Below, piece after piece: positions 1 to 7,156 of a DNA stretch of 8,307 bases. The position numbers and the translations under genes were made by a program. Source of the stretch: DATLYT01 sp035574455 (GTDB lineage Bacteria; Bacteroidota; Ignavibacteria; UBA10030); the NCBI GenBank assembly GCA_035574455.1, contig DATLYT010000014.1:1-8307 (forward strand). Direction: 5' to 3'. The notes beneath the pieces were generated by a model. That model had not been told where the DNA came from. It did no database searches and saw only the letters and a program-made list of their open reading frames with translations. Within the stretch, counting starts at the first letter, position 1. Each line of letters opens with the position of its first letter.

Positions 1-1323
1 CCGGCGAGCGCACAAGCGGCAAAAGCCGCCAAGGCCAAAAAGATTACCATCCCGTTCAAAGAGTTCACGCTGAAGAACGGTCTACGAGTAATCCTCTCCG
101 AAGACCACTCGGCACCGACGTACTCGATCTGCGTGACGTACAACGTCGGCTCTCGGGACGAACGGCCGGGACGAACCGGCTTCGCCCATTTGTTCGAGCA
201 CATGATGTTCCAAGGGTCCGAAAATGTTGGCAAGGGTGAACACTTCATCCTTGTTTTCAATAACGGCGGGAGCATGAACGGCACGACGAACGCGGACAGG
301 ACGAATTACTTCGAGACATTCCCCGCGAATCAACTCGACCTCGGCCTCTTCCTGGAAGCCGACCGGATGAAGTCGCTCGTCATCGACCAGGCGAATCTCG
401 ACAACCAGCGGAATGCCGTGCAGGAAGAGCGTCGCCTCGGCGTGGACAACCAGCCGTATGGGAAGACATTCGAAGTACTCCTCGAGACCGCCTACGACAA
501 CTTCGCGTATAAACACTCGACTATCGGCTCGATGGAAGACCTGAACGCCGCCACGGTGCAAGACGTATCCGAGTTTTTTAAAATGTACTATGCGCCGAAT
601 AACGCCGTTCTGGCATTAGTGGGTGATTTCAAAACCGATGAGGCGCTCGCCAAAGTGAAGAAATACTTCGAAGGCATTCCCTCGCAACCGCCGCCGCCCG
701 TGGTGGATATGACGGAACCCGAACAAACCGCGGAGCGTCGGAAAACTATCGAAGACGCGTTCGCGCAGACACCCCGCATCGACATCGTCCATAAAATCCC
801 TGCAGGCAATACTGCCGATTGGTACGCATTGAGCTTGTTGGGCAATGTGCTTGCGTCCGGACAGTCTTCCCGCCTGTACCAAAAACTGGTGAAGGAGAAG
901 GAAGTTGCCGTCAGTGTGTTCGGAGGAGCGCAGGAGCGTCGGGGGCCGTCGTTGTTCAACATTGTTGTGAACGTCCGACCGGGGAAGGATTTCAAAGAGG
1001 TTGAATCGCTGGTGTATGAAGAACTCGAGAAACTGAAGAGCGAGCCTGTTGCCGATTGGGAGATTGAGAAGGTCGCTTCATCGCTCCGTCGTCAACGTGC
1101 ACAGCAATTGCAGAGCACGTTGTTCCGTTCCATCCTCATCAGTCAATACGCCGTCTATTACAATGATCCGGGATTGATCAACACGATTGAGGACAAGTAT
1201 GCCAAAGTCACAAAAGACGATATCCAACGCGTCGCTCGAACATATTTTAGAGAAGCGAATCGCACAGTCATCACGACGGTGCCGAAGCCCAAAGAGCCAC
1301 CACAAGCACAACCAGGCAAATAA
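1..1323 (+). CDS. M16B zinc metallopeptidase, catalytic subunit (5' end missing)
   Basis: The reading frame is open from the first base to TAA at 1321-1323, so the true start lies left of the window. The first ATG inside, at 133, is already within the conserved domain and is not the start. The opening residues (PASAQA, then an Ala/Lys-rich stretch) look like the area just after a signal peptide, which suggests export to the periplasm. The zinc motif HxxEH is present as HLFEH (bases 187-201). The distal Glu ligand falls in AVQEERR about 75 residues later, as M16 requires. GGSMNGTTNADRTNYF, IGSMEDL and YYAPNNAVLALVGDF are the usual peptidase-domain blocks. The C-terminal M16 domain has SSRLYQKLVKEKEVAVSVF where partners carry a GYxY element, so the R/Y signature is incomplete. 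The next gene, 21 bases away, supplies it. Family knowledge: such pairs form heterodimeric peptide-degrading enzymes. The exact substrate is unknown. Confidence 0.95.
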   Translation, partial: PASAQAAKAAKAKKITIPFKEFTLKNGLRVILSEDHSAPTYSICVTYNVGSRDERPGRTGFAHLFEHMMFQGSENVGKGEHFILVFNNGGSMNGTTNADRTNYFETFPANQLDLGLFLEADRMKSLVIDQANLDNQRNAVQEERRLGVDNQPYGKTFEVLLETAYDNFAYKHSTIGSMEDLNAATVQDVSEFFKMYYAPNNAVLALVGDFKTDEALAKVKKYFEGIPSQPPPPVVDMTEPEQTAERRKTIEDAFAQTPRIDIVHKIPAGNTADWYALSLLGNVLASGQSSRLYQKLVKEKEVAVSVFGGAQERRGPSLFNIVVNVRPGKDFKEVESLVYEELEKLKSEPVADWEIEKVASSLRRQRAQQLQSTLFRSILISQYAVYYNDPGLINTIEDKYAKVTKDDIQRVARTYFREANRTVITTVPKPKEPPQAQPGK

Positions 1324-1344
1324 CTGAGGACAAGGAGAATAGCC

Positions 1345-2826
1345 ATGAAAACGACATTATCTCGCTTTTCCATCGTCTTCCCCTTGTTGATCCTGGCCGT
1401 GCTGTGCTCTGGCATTGTTCAGGCTCAACCGGGACAAGAGAAAGCCGTTTCCGTCAGCAAAGTTGAACGCAAAAACAAAGCGCCGGTCTCTAAAGAGATA
1501 CTGAGGGTAAAACTTCCGAAGCCCAAAGAAGTAACGCTCGACAACGGTCTCACCGTGCTTATCCTGGAAGACCATCGGTTTCCGACCGTCAATGTTCGGT
1601 TGGATCTCACAACAGCAGGAGCGCTGTACGAGCCTTCGAACATGCCGGGCTTAGCGAGCGCCGCCGCAACGCTCATTCGGGAAGGGACGAAGACGCGCAA
1701 CAGCCGTCAAATCGCGGAGGATGTCGATCGGCTGGGTGCAACGCTGAACGCCTTCACCGGCTTTGGAGCAACGACAACCGTCATCAATGCATCGGGGCTG
1801 AGCGACAATCTGGACGAATGGTTTGCCCTGATGGTAGATGTCCTGCTCAACCCCACCTTCCCTGCCGACGAACTCGAAAAATACAAGGCACGCCAGAAGG
1901 TCCTGCTCAAACAACAGCGCACGCAGCCTTCCTTCCTTGCCAACGAGCGATTCAGTAAAGCCGTGTATGGCAACCATCCTGCCTCTGTCGTAGCGGCGAC
2001 TGAAGAATCGATCAATTCCCTCTCCACGGAAACTCTCGCGAAGTGGCATGCCGAACGATACGTCCCGCAGGGTTCGATCTTAGGCATTGCTGGAGACGTC
2101 AACGCGAACGAACTGATTCCCAAACTCAAAAAATGGTTTGCCGGCTGGAAAAAAACGGACTTGAAAGAGACGCTTCCGCCCAATCCATCCCCAACCACGA
2201 CAAAGAAAATCTACCTCGTGGACAGGCCAAATTCCGTCCAGACGACGCTCACCCTGGGCAACATCGCCATCGATAGGGTCAGCCCGGACTACATTCCGGT
2301 TACTGTGATGAATCGCATTATCGGGGGAGGTCCTGCCGCTCGATTGTTTATTAACTTGCGGGAGGAGAAAGGATACACGTATGGTGTCTACAGTGGAATC
2401 AGTTCCGGAAAGTATCCCGGTCCGTGGAGTGCCAGCGGTGACTTCCGCACGGACGTGACGGACGGAGCGATGAAAGAGCTGCTCTACGAAATCAATCGCA
2501 TCCGGACGGAAGATGTTCCGGAGGCTGAGCTTGATGAGACGAAACGCGCACTCGTCGCAAACTTCGCGCTCTCGCTCGAACAGCCGACACAGCTTCTTTC
2601 CTACGCCGTCACACAAAAAACGTTTCGACTCCCCGCGGACTATTGGGACACCTATCCGGCAAAACTGATGGCTGTGACAGCCGCAGATGTGAAGCGCGTC
2701 GCCACTAAGTACCTCAATCCCGAAGCAATGCAGGTGGTTGCTGTAGGCGACGGTGGCAAGATCAAATCCGTGTTGGAAAAATACGGACCTGTGGAAGTGT
2801 ACGATACGGAAGGAAAGATGAAGTAG
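1345..2826 (+). CDS. M16B peptidase-like protein, non-catalytic partner subunit
   Basis: This complete 493-residue protein starts at ATG 1345, with a good ribosome binding site AAGGAG (1332-1337) seven bases upstream. Residues 1-27 form a signal peptide (Lys near the start, a hydrophobic core, cleavage probably after VQA), so the protein should be periplasmic. The N-terminal M16 domain (about 60-260) has lost the zinc site: where HxxEH should lie, the sequence is GLASAAATL (residues 102-110), with Ser, Ala and Thr in place of His, Glu and His. The C-terminal M16 domain (about 285-480) keeps the glycine-rich IIGGGPAAR loop (325-333) and LREEKGYTYGVYS (338-350), the R/Y signature of the non-zinc subunit. 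It lies 21 bases after the catalytic subunit in the same direction, so both are likely made together and assemble as a heterodimer. The assembly is inferred from known two-subunit M16B enzymes. A lipoprotein is less likely, because AVLC is not a proper lipobox. Confidence 0.95.
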   Translation: MKTTLSRFSIVFPLLILAVLCSGIVQAQPGQEKAVSVSKVERKNKAPVSKEILRVKLPKPKEVTLDNGLTVLILEDHRFPTVNVRLDLTTAGALYEPSNMPGLASAAATLIREGTKTRNSRQIAEDVDRLGATLNAFTGFGATTTVINASGLSDNLDEWFALMVDVLLNPTFPADELEKYKARQKVLLKQQRTQPSFLANERFSKAVYGNHPASVVAATEESINSLSTETLAKWHAERYVPQGSILGIAGDVNANELIPKLKKWFAGWKKTDLKETLPPNPSPTTTKKIYLVDRPNSVQTTLTLGNIAIDRVSPDYIPVTVMNRIIGGGPAARLFINLREEKGYTYGVYSGISSGKYPGPWSASGDFRTDVTDGAMKELLYEINRIRTEDVPEAELDETKRALVANFALSLEQPTQLLSYAVTQKTFRLPADYWDTYPAKLMAVTAADVKRVATKYLNPEAMQVVAVGDGGKIKSVLEKYGPVEVYDTEGKMK

Positions 2827-2854
2827 AGCTTTTTCCGAATCAGTTTTCCCTCTG

Positions 2855-2884
2855 GAGAAAGCCCGACGTTCGTCGGGCTTTCTC
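2855..2884 (+). terminator. Rho-independent-type terminator hairpin after the M16 pair
   Basis: Bases 2855-2868 and 2871-2884 are perfect reverse complements over 14 bases. In practice this gives a stem of about 13 bp, GC-rich at its tip half, with a tetraloop. The hairpin begins 28 bases after the M16 stop codon. The 3' arm ends in CTTTCTC rather than a clean T-run, so on the + strand the U-tract is weak. The first arm carries the complementary A-run, so read from the other strand it would also resemble a terminator. It most likely ends the M16 transcript. The MFS start codon follows only 23 bases later. Confidence 0.8.
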
Positions 2885-2907
2885 ACTTTGATGCACCATA
2901 GTCTAAA

Positions 2908-4131
2908 ATGACATCGAATAACCGACAATTCCTTCCGTCCCTCCGCTCCTCCCTGGGCATGACGGGCGACGTTGCTATGCTCTCGCTGACGACATTCGCT
3001 CTGAGCTTAGGTGAGGAGCTCTGGCAAGCCTACCTCCCCAAATACCTAACCATGCTCGGAGCAAGCAGCATCGTCGTCGGCGCGTTTGCATCCTGTAAGG
3101 ATCTCCTCGACGGTTTGTACCAATACCCGGGCGGTTGGGCAAACGACCGATTCGGAAGGAACAGGGCGCTTATCATTTTCACCTCCATCGCCTTGATCGG
3201 ATACACGGTCTACGTCCTTTCCTTCCATTGGGCCGTGGTGTTTGTGGGACTGTTCTTTGTTATGGGATGGAAAGCCGGAGCGTTCCCGGTAACGTTTGCG
3301 ATCATTGGTGATTCGTTACCCGAGGGGAAACGATCCATCGCATTCAGCGTCCAATCCATCCTTGTCAGGCTTCCGCGCGTCCTCGGTGCCCCCGTCGGCG
3401 GTGTACTGATTGCATCGTTGGGCATACTTGCGGGCCTGCGTGTCGCGTTTGGCGTTTCGGTTCTCCTGACCCTCCTTGTTCTCATCGCACAGCGACGCCG
3501 ATTCCGACAGAACGCACCCCACACAACTCCCTACCGGCCTGCCTCGATGAAAGAAATCTATCGCCAGATGCCTGTAGAGCAAAAAAGACTCCTTCTCGCC
3601 GAATGTTTCGTCCGCGTCGGCGAAGGGATCTCGCTTACGTTCATCGTTCTGTATGTCATTGACATCCTCGGCTTTAACCCCGCTACCTATGGATTGCTGT
3701 ATGCCCTCCAACAAGGCATCGCCATTGCGATGTACCTGCCCTCTGGAAAGCTGGCCGACCTCACCGGACGCAGGCCGTTGATCGCGCTCACCTTCTTGTT
3801 CTTTGCCCTCTTTCCATTCGCGGTACAACAAGCAACATCCCTACCGTTGTTGGTCGGAGCGTTCGTCATAGGCGGCTTGAAGGAATTCGGAGAGCCCGCC
3901 CGCAAAGCACTCATCGTTGACCTCTCCGACCCGCAGCAGCGCGGGAGGGCTGTCGGAGTCTACTACACGATCCGTAACTTGCTCATGGTGCCAGCAGGAA
4001 TCTTGGGAGGGTTTCTCTGGCAGATCTCCCCTTCGCTTACACTGCAAGCTTCAGCGGCAGTGGGGTTGGTCGGACTCGTTCTCTTCCTCTCGTCATCAAC
4101 ACCAAGAAAGGAACACAACAGAAAGGATTAG
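2908..4131 (+). CDS. MFS family transporter, 12 transmembrane helices
   Basis: This is a 407-residue inner-membrane protein with about twelve hydrophobic segments: roughly 22-45, 52-70, 87-106, 108-130, 150-170, 172-194, 232-252, 261-279, 291-309, 311-326, 350-373 and 378-397. A hydrophilic central loop (195-228, Arg-rich then TTPYRPASMKEIYRQM) splits it into two halves. Both halves carry the MFS motif A: GGWANDRFGRNRA (75-87) after helix 2, and GKLADLTGRRPL (280-291) after helix 8. The substrate cannot be read from the sequence; drug/H+ antiport or small-metabolite export are both possible. ATG 2908 is the first possible start, because TAG lies in frame at 2899-2901, but no Shine-Dalgarno sequence precedes it. 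A second ATG at 2959 (residue 18) would still leave all helices intact. The gene stands alone on this strand after the terminator. Its stop codon TAG overlaps the stop codon of the opposing oxidoreductase gene. Confidence 0.9.
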   Translation: MTSNNRQFLPSLRSSLGMTGDVAMLSLTTFALSLGEELWQAYLPKYLTMLGASSIVVGAFASCKDLLDGLYQYPGGWANDRFGRNRALIIFTSIALIGYTVYVLSFHWAVVFVGLFFVMGWKAGAFPVTFAIIGDSLPEGKRSIAFSVQSILVRLPRVLGAPVGGVLIASLGILAGLRVAFGVSVLLTLLVLIAQRRRFRQNAPHTTPYRPASMKEIYRQMPVEQKRLLLAECFVRVGEGISLTFIVLYVIDILGFNPATYGLLYALQQGIAIAMYLPSGKLADLTGRRPLIALTFLFFALFPFAVQQATSLPLLVGAFVIGGLKEFGEPARKALIVDLSDPQQRGRAVGVYYTIRNLLMVPAGILGGFLWQISPSLTLQASAAVGLVGLVLFLSSSTPRKEHNRKD

Positions 4132-5510
4132 TCTGGAAAGCGAATTGATTGCTCAAGGAGGGAAAGCTTCGAAGAAAGCTGTGGTGCTTGTTCGCCCAAC
4201 CGTGTATCAAGCGTCGTCTGTATGATGGAAGTCTCGAGAAGATTGTGATGCTTCGCCACAAAGGAAAGCGCGCCGACAGCAGCGAGAGAAGGGCCGAACG
4301 TCTTTCTGAACGGCAGCACGCGAGCCTCCTGAGGACGTTCAGGCCATACGAGCGATTCATCCAAATAGATGACCGACGAGACTCCGACCCGCTCGAACAC
4401 GCCCTGGCTTTTGAGTTCGCGCAGGCCGTCTTCAGACGTCACCACCACAAAATCCGGCTGCTCGATGCCGGTATAGCCGATCGGCTTCGGACTCAGCCAA
4501 ATCTCCGACAACGAAAAACCCGAACCTTGTGTAACCGGATTGTCGTTTTTCTGAGTCACGTGTAGGCCAGCACGGATCGCAGCCAGGCAGAGGGTAGTGG
4601 CGGCAGACTGCACACGCTCACCCGCACTGCCTGCCAGAATAATGCTCACCGGCTTTTTGAGCAAAGTCTTCTTGGACATCACGACGCTCTCCGCCTTGAC
4701 CTTTTCTGGCTTCTGAGGCTTCTGCTGAAGGAGAGCGACGCGTTCGGCAAACGTCAGCCGCTCGTTCGATGCTGCAATCTGTCCCAACTTCCAGCCATTC
4801 CGCTCCGCCACGTCGATGAGCTTTTTCCCCGTCAGTTCATTCATCGGAACGGCATACTCGGTACAAAGCTCCAGAATCTCGACGGCTGCAAAGCCTTTGA
4901 ACTCGATCGCCTGGCGAAGTGTGTCGGAGAGGGATGGATCAAGCGCAGAGACCCTCGCCACAAACGGGGCATGACTGTTCTTGAGGATTTCGCACAAATC
5001 TACCGGCGGAACAATGTTTCCTGCCGGCGTCGTTGCCGTCATGAAGCACTCCGGCGTCAATCCCGACCCCTGTCCGCCTGTCATCCCGTAGACAAAGTTG
5101 TTGCAGATCAGCACCGTGACATCAACATTCAGCATCGCTGCTTGGACGAGATGTTGCAGTCCAATCATTGCACCACCATCGCCTATCAAAACAACGGTTT
5201 TGAGCTTCCCTTTGGCAAGGACGGAATCCGCGAGTGCAATGCCCGTAGCAAAAGCGGTTGACCTGCCGTGCGTGGTGTGAACGGTATGTACCTCGGCAAA
5301 CAACGCATCCGCCAGGCCAATGCATCCGATATCGGTAACGAGGGCAACATCCTGGGGAGGTAACTGGAGAGCGACAAGAGCTTCGTTTAACTTGCGGAGG
5401 ACATTGGTGTGACTGCAACCTTTACAAAAAGGAAAACGAGGATTCTCGACGAGATAGGACTCTCGCCTCGCCTGCTGTCTGTCTTCCGCTTGAATGTCCG
5501 GCGTCATCAT
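4128..5510 (-). CDS. 2-oxoacid:ferredoxin oxidoreductase, beta subunit fused to gamma domain
   Basis: This 460-residue cytoplasmic protein joins two modules. Residues 25-265 are the TPP-binding beta subunit. FCKGCSH holds Cys29 and Cys32, and with Cys63 (DIGCIG) and Cys216 (ELCTEY) these are the expected four ligands of a [4Fe-4S] cluster. HGRSTAFATGIALA (81-94) is the conserved block before the TPP site, and GDGG (110-113) with NN (137-138) forms the TPP/Mg motif. After a charged Lys/Gln/Pro linker (263-286), residues 287-460 resemble the separate gamma subunit (KorC-type): TQGSGFSLSEIWLS and IEQPDFVVVTSEDG match its usual blocks. The glycine motif normally GxGGQG is altered to GSAGER (294-299). 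Stand-alone beta subunits are about 280-300 residues, so the extra length is the fused domain. The start ATG overlaps the alpha stop (ATGA), implying translational coupling; a second ATG follows at once. It transfers electrons from 2-oxoacid decarboxylation to ferredoxin. Substrate unresolved (2-oxoglutarate, pyruvate or another). Confidence 0.92.
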   Translation of the reverse strand: MMTPDIQAEDRQQARRESYLVENPRFPFCKGCSHTNVLRKLNEALVALQLPPQDVALVTDIGCIGLADALFAEVHTVHTTHGRSTAFATGIALADSVLAKGKLKTVVLIGDGGAMIGLQHLVQAAMLNVDVTVLICNNFVYGMTGGQGSGLTPECFMTATTPAGNIVPPVDLCEILKNSHAPFVARVSALDPSLSDTLRQAIEFKGFAAVEILELCTEYAVPMNELTGKKLIDVAERNGWKLGQIAASNERLTFAERVALLQQKPQKPEKVKAESVVMSKKTLLKKPVSIILAGSAGERVQSAATTLCLAAIRAGLHVTQKNDNPVTQGSGFSLSEIWLSPKPIGYTGIEQPDFVVVTSEDGLRELKSQGVFERVGVSSVIYLDESLVWPERPQEARVLPFRKTFGPSLAAVGALSFVAKHHNLLETSIIQTTLDTRLGEQAPQLSSKLSLLEQSIRFPD

Positions 5511-6688
5511 GGCGATTGAATGGCTTTCACAATCTGTTGCGGAGTAATCATCGCACCGATGGCATTGACGCCTACTACCGTCCGTCCGTTGAGATGTCGT
5601 TCGAGAACGGAACGGTACAGGCCGTTCAGGTTTTCTTCTGCCACAATAACACGCTTCACCTTCTGCAGGGCTTTTTTCAATTTCTTGACGGGCACAGGGA
5701 AGAGTGAGAGGATACTCAAGTACGAAACCTTCTGGCCTTGACGACGCGCTTCGCGTACCGCGTCTTGCGCGGCACGGCTCGTAATCCCGTAGCTGATCAC
5801 AAGCGTGTTTGCATTTGGTTGGAGGTCAGCATGCACAAGCGCCAAATCCCCCGCCCGCCATCGGATTTTATCCTCAAGATGTTTGAGCACCTCAATCGTC
5901 TCCGGCGAGTTCTTCTGAAGTCTCCCCTGCTTATCATGTGCCGAGCCAGTGGCTGTAACCTTCCGCTCTCCACCAACGGGCGTAAAGACAGGGATCTCAT
6001 GTCCCGCGTCAAAATAGTACGTCCCCCACCGTTGATGTTTGTTGTGCTCACCGTGCGTGCGGAAAGCAAAATTCGTTAACCGTTCCTGCGAGGTTATTTC
6101 CGGTAGTGTGGAGTAGTCGACGCTTTCGATCGTCATGCCAACTTCTTTGTCGCTCAGCACAATCACCGGCATGCGGAGGAGTTCAGACCAGGTAAAGGCA
6201 AGAACCGTGAGCTCATAGCATTCGCGCGCGTTGGTGGGACAGAGAATAGGAATCGTGTATCCGCCCGACGTGCAGAACTCCGCCAGTAACACATCACCCT
6301 GCCCGCCTTGCGTCGCTCCGCCTGTACTCGGGCCAAGTCTCTGCACGAGGGCGACAACGAGCGGAGTCTCGGTCATCAACGCATACTGCACCGATTCCGT
6401 CATCAACGCCCAGCCTGGACCCGACGTTGCCGTCATTGCCTTGTAGCCCCGCATCGACGCACCGATGCAATACGCGATGGCGGAAATCTCATCCGGCGCG
6501 CTCAGAGCAAGTCCGCCGTGTGCGGGTAATTCATCCACCATCGATTTAAAAATACCGGTTGCGGGCGTGATGGGGTAACCGGCAAAGAATCGGCAACCGG
6601 CGCGAATCGCTCCTTCTGCAATCATCTGGTTTCCGGAGCGAAGTCGGATGGTATGTTCAACGTGGCGAGGCATCGGCAGTCTTCGCAT
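5507..6688 (-). CDS. 2-oxoacid:ferredoxin oxidoreductase, alpha subunit
   Basis: The alpha subunit partners the beta-gamma protein encoded directly downstream, and together they carry out CoA-dependent oxidative decarboxylation of a 2-oxoacid. Numbering from ATG 6688, the family blocks appear in order: SGNQMIAEGAIRAG (18-31), the substrate/TPP-contact motif YPITP (38-42), APDEISAI (65-72), TSGPG (88-92), and GPSTGGATQGGQGD (119-132), a variant of GPSTGxPTxxxQGD. GSAHDKQGR follows in the middle, and the C-terminal domain has the usual ISYGITSRAA and VIVAEENLNG. Its length of 393 residues fits an alpha subunit without the N-terminal gamma domain seen in many bacterial KorA proteins; here gamma sits on beta instead. 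Starts at GTG 6691, ATG 6688 and ATG 6673 are possible. I chose 6688 because TGAGG lies just upstream. It begins six bases after the small upstream gene, so all three form one operon. Symbols such as korA would assume a substrate that I cannot prove. Confidence 0.94.
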   Translation of the reverse strand: MRRLPMPRHVEHTIRLRSGNQMIAEGAIRAGCRFFAGYPITPATGIFKSMVDELPAHGGLALSAPDEISAIAYCIGASMRGYKAMTATSGPGWALMTESVQYALMTETPLVVALVQRLGPSTGGATQGGQGDVLLAEFCTSGGYTIPILCPTNARECYELTVLAFTWSELLRMPVIVLSDKEVGMTIESVDYSTLPEITSQERLTNFAFRTHGEHNKHQRWGTYYFDAGHEIPVFTPVGGERKVTATGSAHDKQGRLQKNSPETIEVLKHLEDKIRWRAGDLALVHADLQPNANTLVISYGITSRAAQDAVREARRQGQKVSYLSILSLFPVPVKKLKKALQKVKRVIVAEENLNGLYRSVLERHLNGRTVVGVNAIGAMITPQQIVKAIQSP

Positions 6689-6694
6689 CACGCC

Positions 6695-6949
6695 TCACAC
6701 ACCAGCGGGGTCGAAGGAAGAATAGAGGCGGTTGATCTGCTCCACAATCTGATTGATGCACGAACGACGTTTTTCCATCAGCTCGGCAATGAACGCACGA
6801 ACGTCGGGCTCGTCGCATTGTTGGAGGATTTGGTCGTAAAACTTGCCCATCTCGGACTCGCGCCGCAACGCTTCGGTCAGCAACGCGCAGTCGTACCGGC
6901 ACTCATGGTCGCATTGGATTTGACGCGACCTCTCTCGCAGACCATCCAT
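6695..6949 (-). CDS. Small Cys-rich helical protein, rubrerythrin-like half-bundle, function unknown
   Basis: This 84-residue protein is encoded first in the oxidoreductase operon. The frame is bounded upstream by TGA at 6953-6955, so ATG 6949 is the first possible start. A purine-rich GGAGGAGAAAGGA lies on the minus strand at 6961-6973, with a somewhat long gap of 11 bases to the ATG. The sequence reads as two helices (about 20-44 and 48-76). The pattern EALRRESEMGKFYDQIL then DEPDVRAFIAELMEK resembles the first helical pair of rubrerythrin/ferritin-like proteins. By eye, the ExxH iron ligands of that family align with Arg61 and Cys64, so a di-iron site looks absent, and only half a four-helix bundle is present. 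Five cysteines stand out: Cys13, 17 and 21 in a CxxxCxxxC spacing, plus Cys45 and Cys64. Its gene ends six bases before the alpha start. A redox, metal-binding or assembly role for the oxidoreductase is a guess from position only. Confidence 0.72.
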   Translation of the reverse strand: MDGLRERSRQIQCDHECRYDCALLTEALRRESEMGKFYDQILQQCDEPDVRAFIAELMEKRRSCINQIVEQINRLYSSFDPAGV

Positions 6950-7062
6950 GATTCACCGTATCCTTTCTCCTCCATGAAGGACAAGTAACGTGCCATCCGT
7001 AACAGCTCGAAAAATGAGCTTCGTTGAAGCGATTGATTCCCATCCCACTTCCCGTATTCAGC

Positions 7063-7092
7063 ACCGATTCCTGTTTTTGGGAAAACCGATTC
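7063..7092. repeat. Pair of 8-bp direct repeats (ACCGATTC) upstream of the esterase promoter
   Basis: ACCGATTC occurs at 7063-7070 and again at 7085-7092, 22 bases apart start to start, which is about two turns of the helix. The second copy ends six bases before the -35 box at 7099. Spacing and place would suit an activator or repressor binding as a dimer on one face of DNA. The repeat is short, so chance is possible. Confidence 0.3.
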
Positions 7093-7098
7093 GCCCGC

Positions 7099-7127
7099 TT
7101 GAAAACAGCGCTGAATTCATCTACATT
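7099..7127 (+). promoter_or_regulatory. Sigma-70-like promoter for the esterase gene
   Basis: TTGAAA (7099-7104) and TACATT (7122-7127) are separated by exactly 17 bases, matching the -35 and -10 consensus at five and four of six positions. TACATTGG is also one mismatch from the TAnnTTTG element of Bacteroidota promoters. Transcription would begin near 7134 and give a leader of about 23 bases containing the AGGAGG site (7145-7150). The 207-bp divergent region 6950-7156 must also hold the promoter of the leftward oxidoreductase operon. I see no convincing one there, only two small 5-bp hairpins at 7004-7020 and 7018-7030. Confidence 0.55.
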
Positions 7128-7156
7128 GGCCACAACCCTAAATCAGGAGGATCACC

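Noticed and set aside
2080..2928. A 282-codon open frame on the minus strand, antisense to the second M16 gene and crossing the terminator.
   Set aside because: It lies opposite a well-supported gene, shows no recognisable motif, has Arg/His-rich composition typical of a shadow frame, and runs through the terminator hairpin.
3316..3831. A 171-codon open frame on the minus strand, opposite the MFS gene.
   Set aside because: Its composition is very charged and without motifs, as expected for the reverse complement of hydrophobic membrane-protein codons.
4040..4062. Inverted repeat CACTGC/GCAGTG as a possible terminator for the minus-strand operon.
   Set aside because: The stem is only six base pairs with an 11-base loop and no U-tract, and it lies inside the MFS coding sequence.
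6903..7133. A 76-codon minus-strand frame covering most of the divergent intergenic region.
   Set aside because: It overlaps the start of the 84-aa gene, shows no ribosome binding site or motif, and covers the opposing promoter; probably chance.
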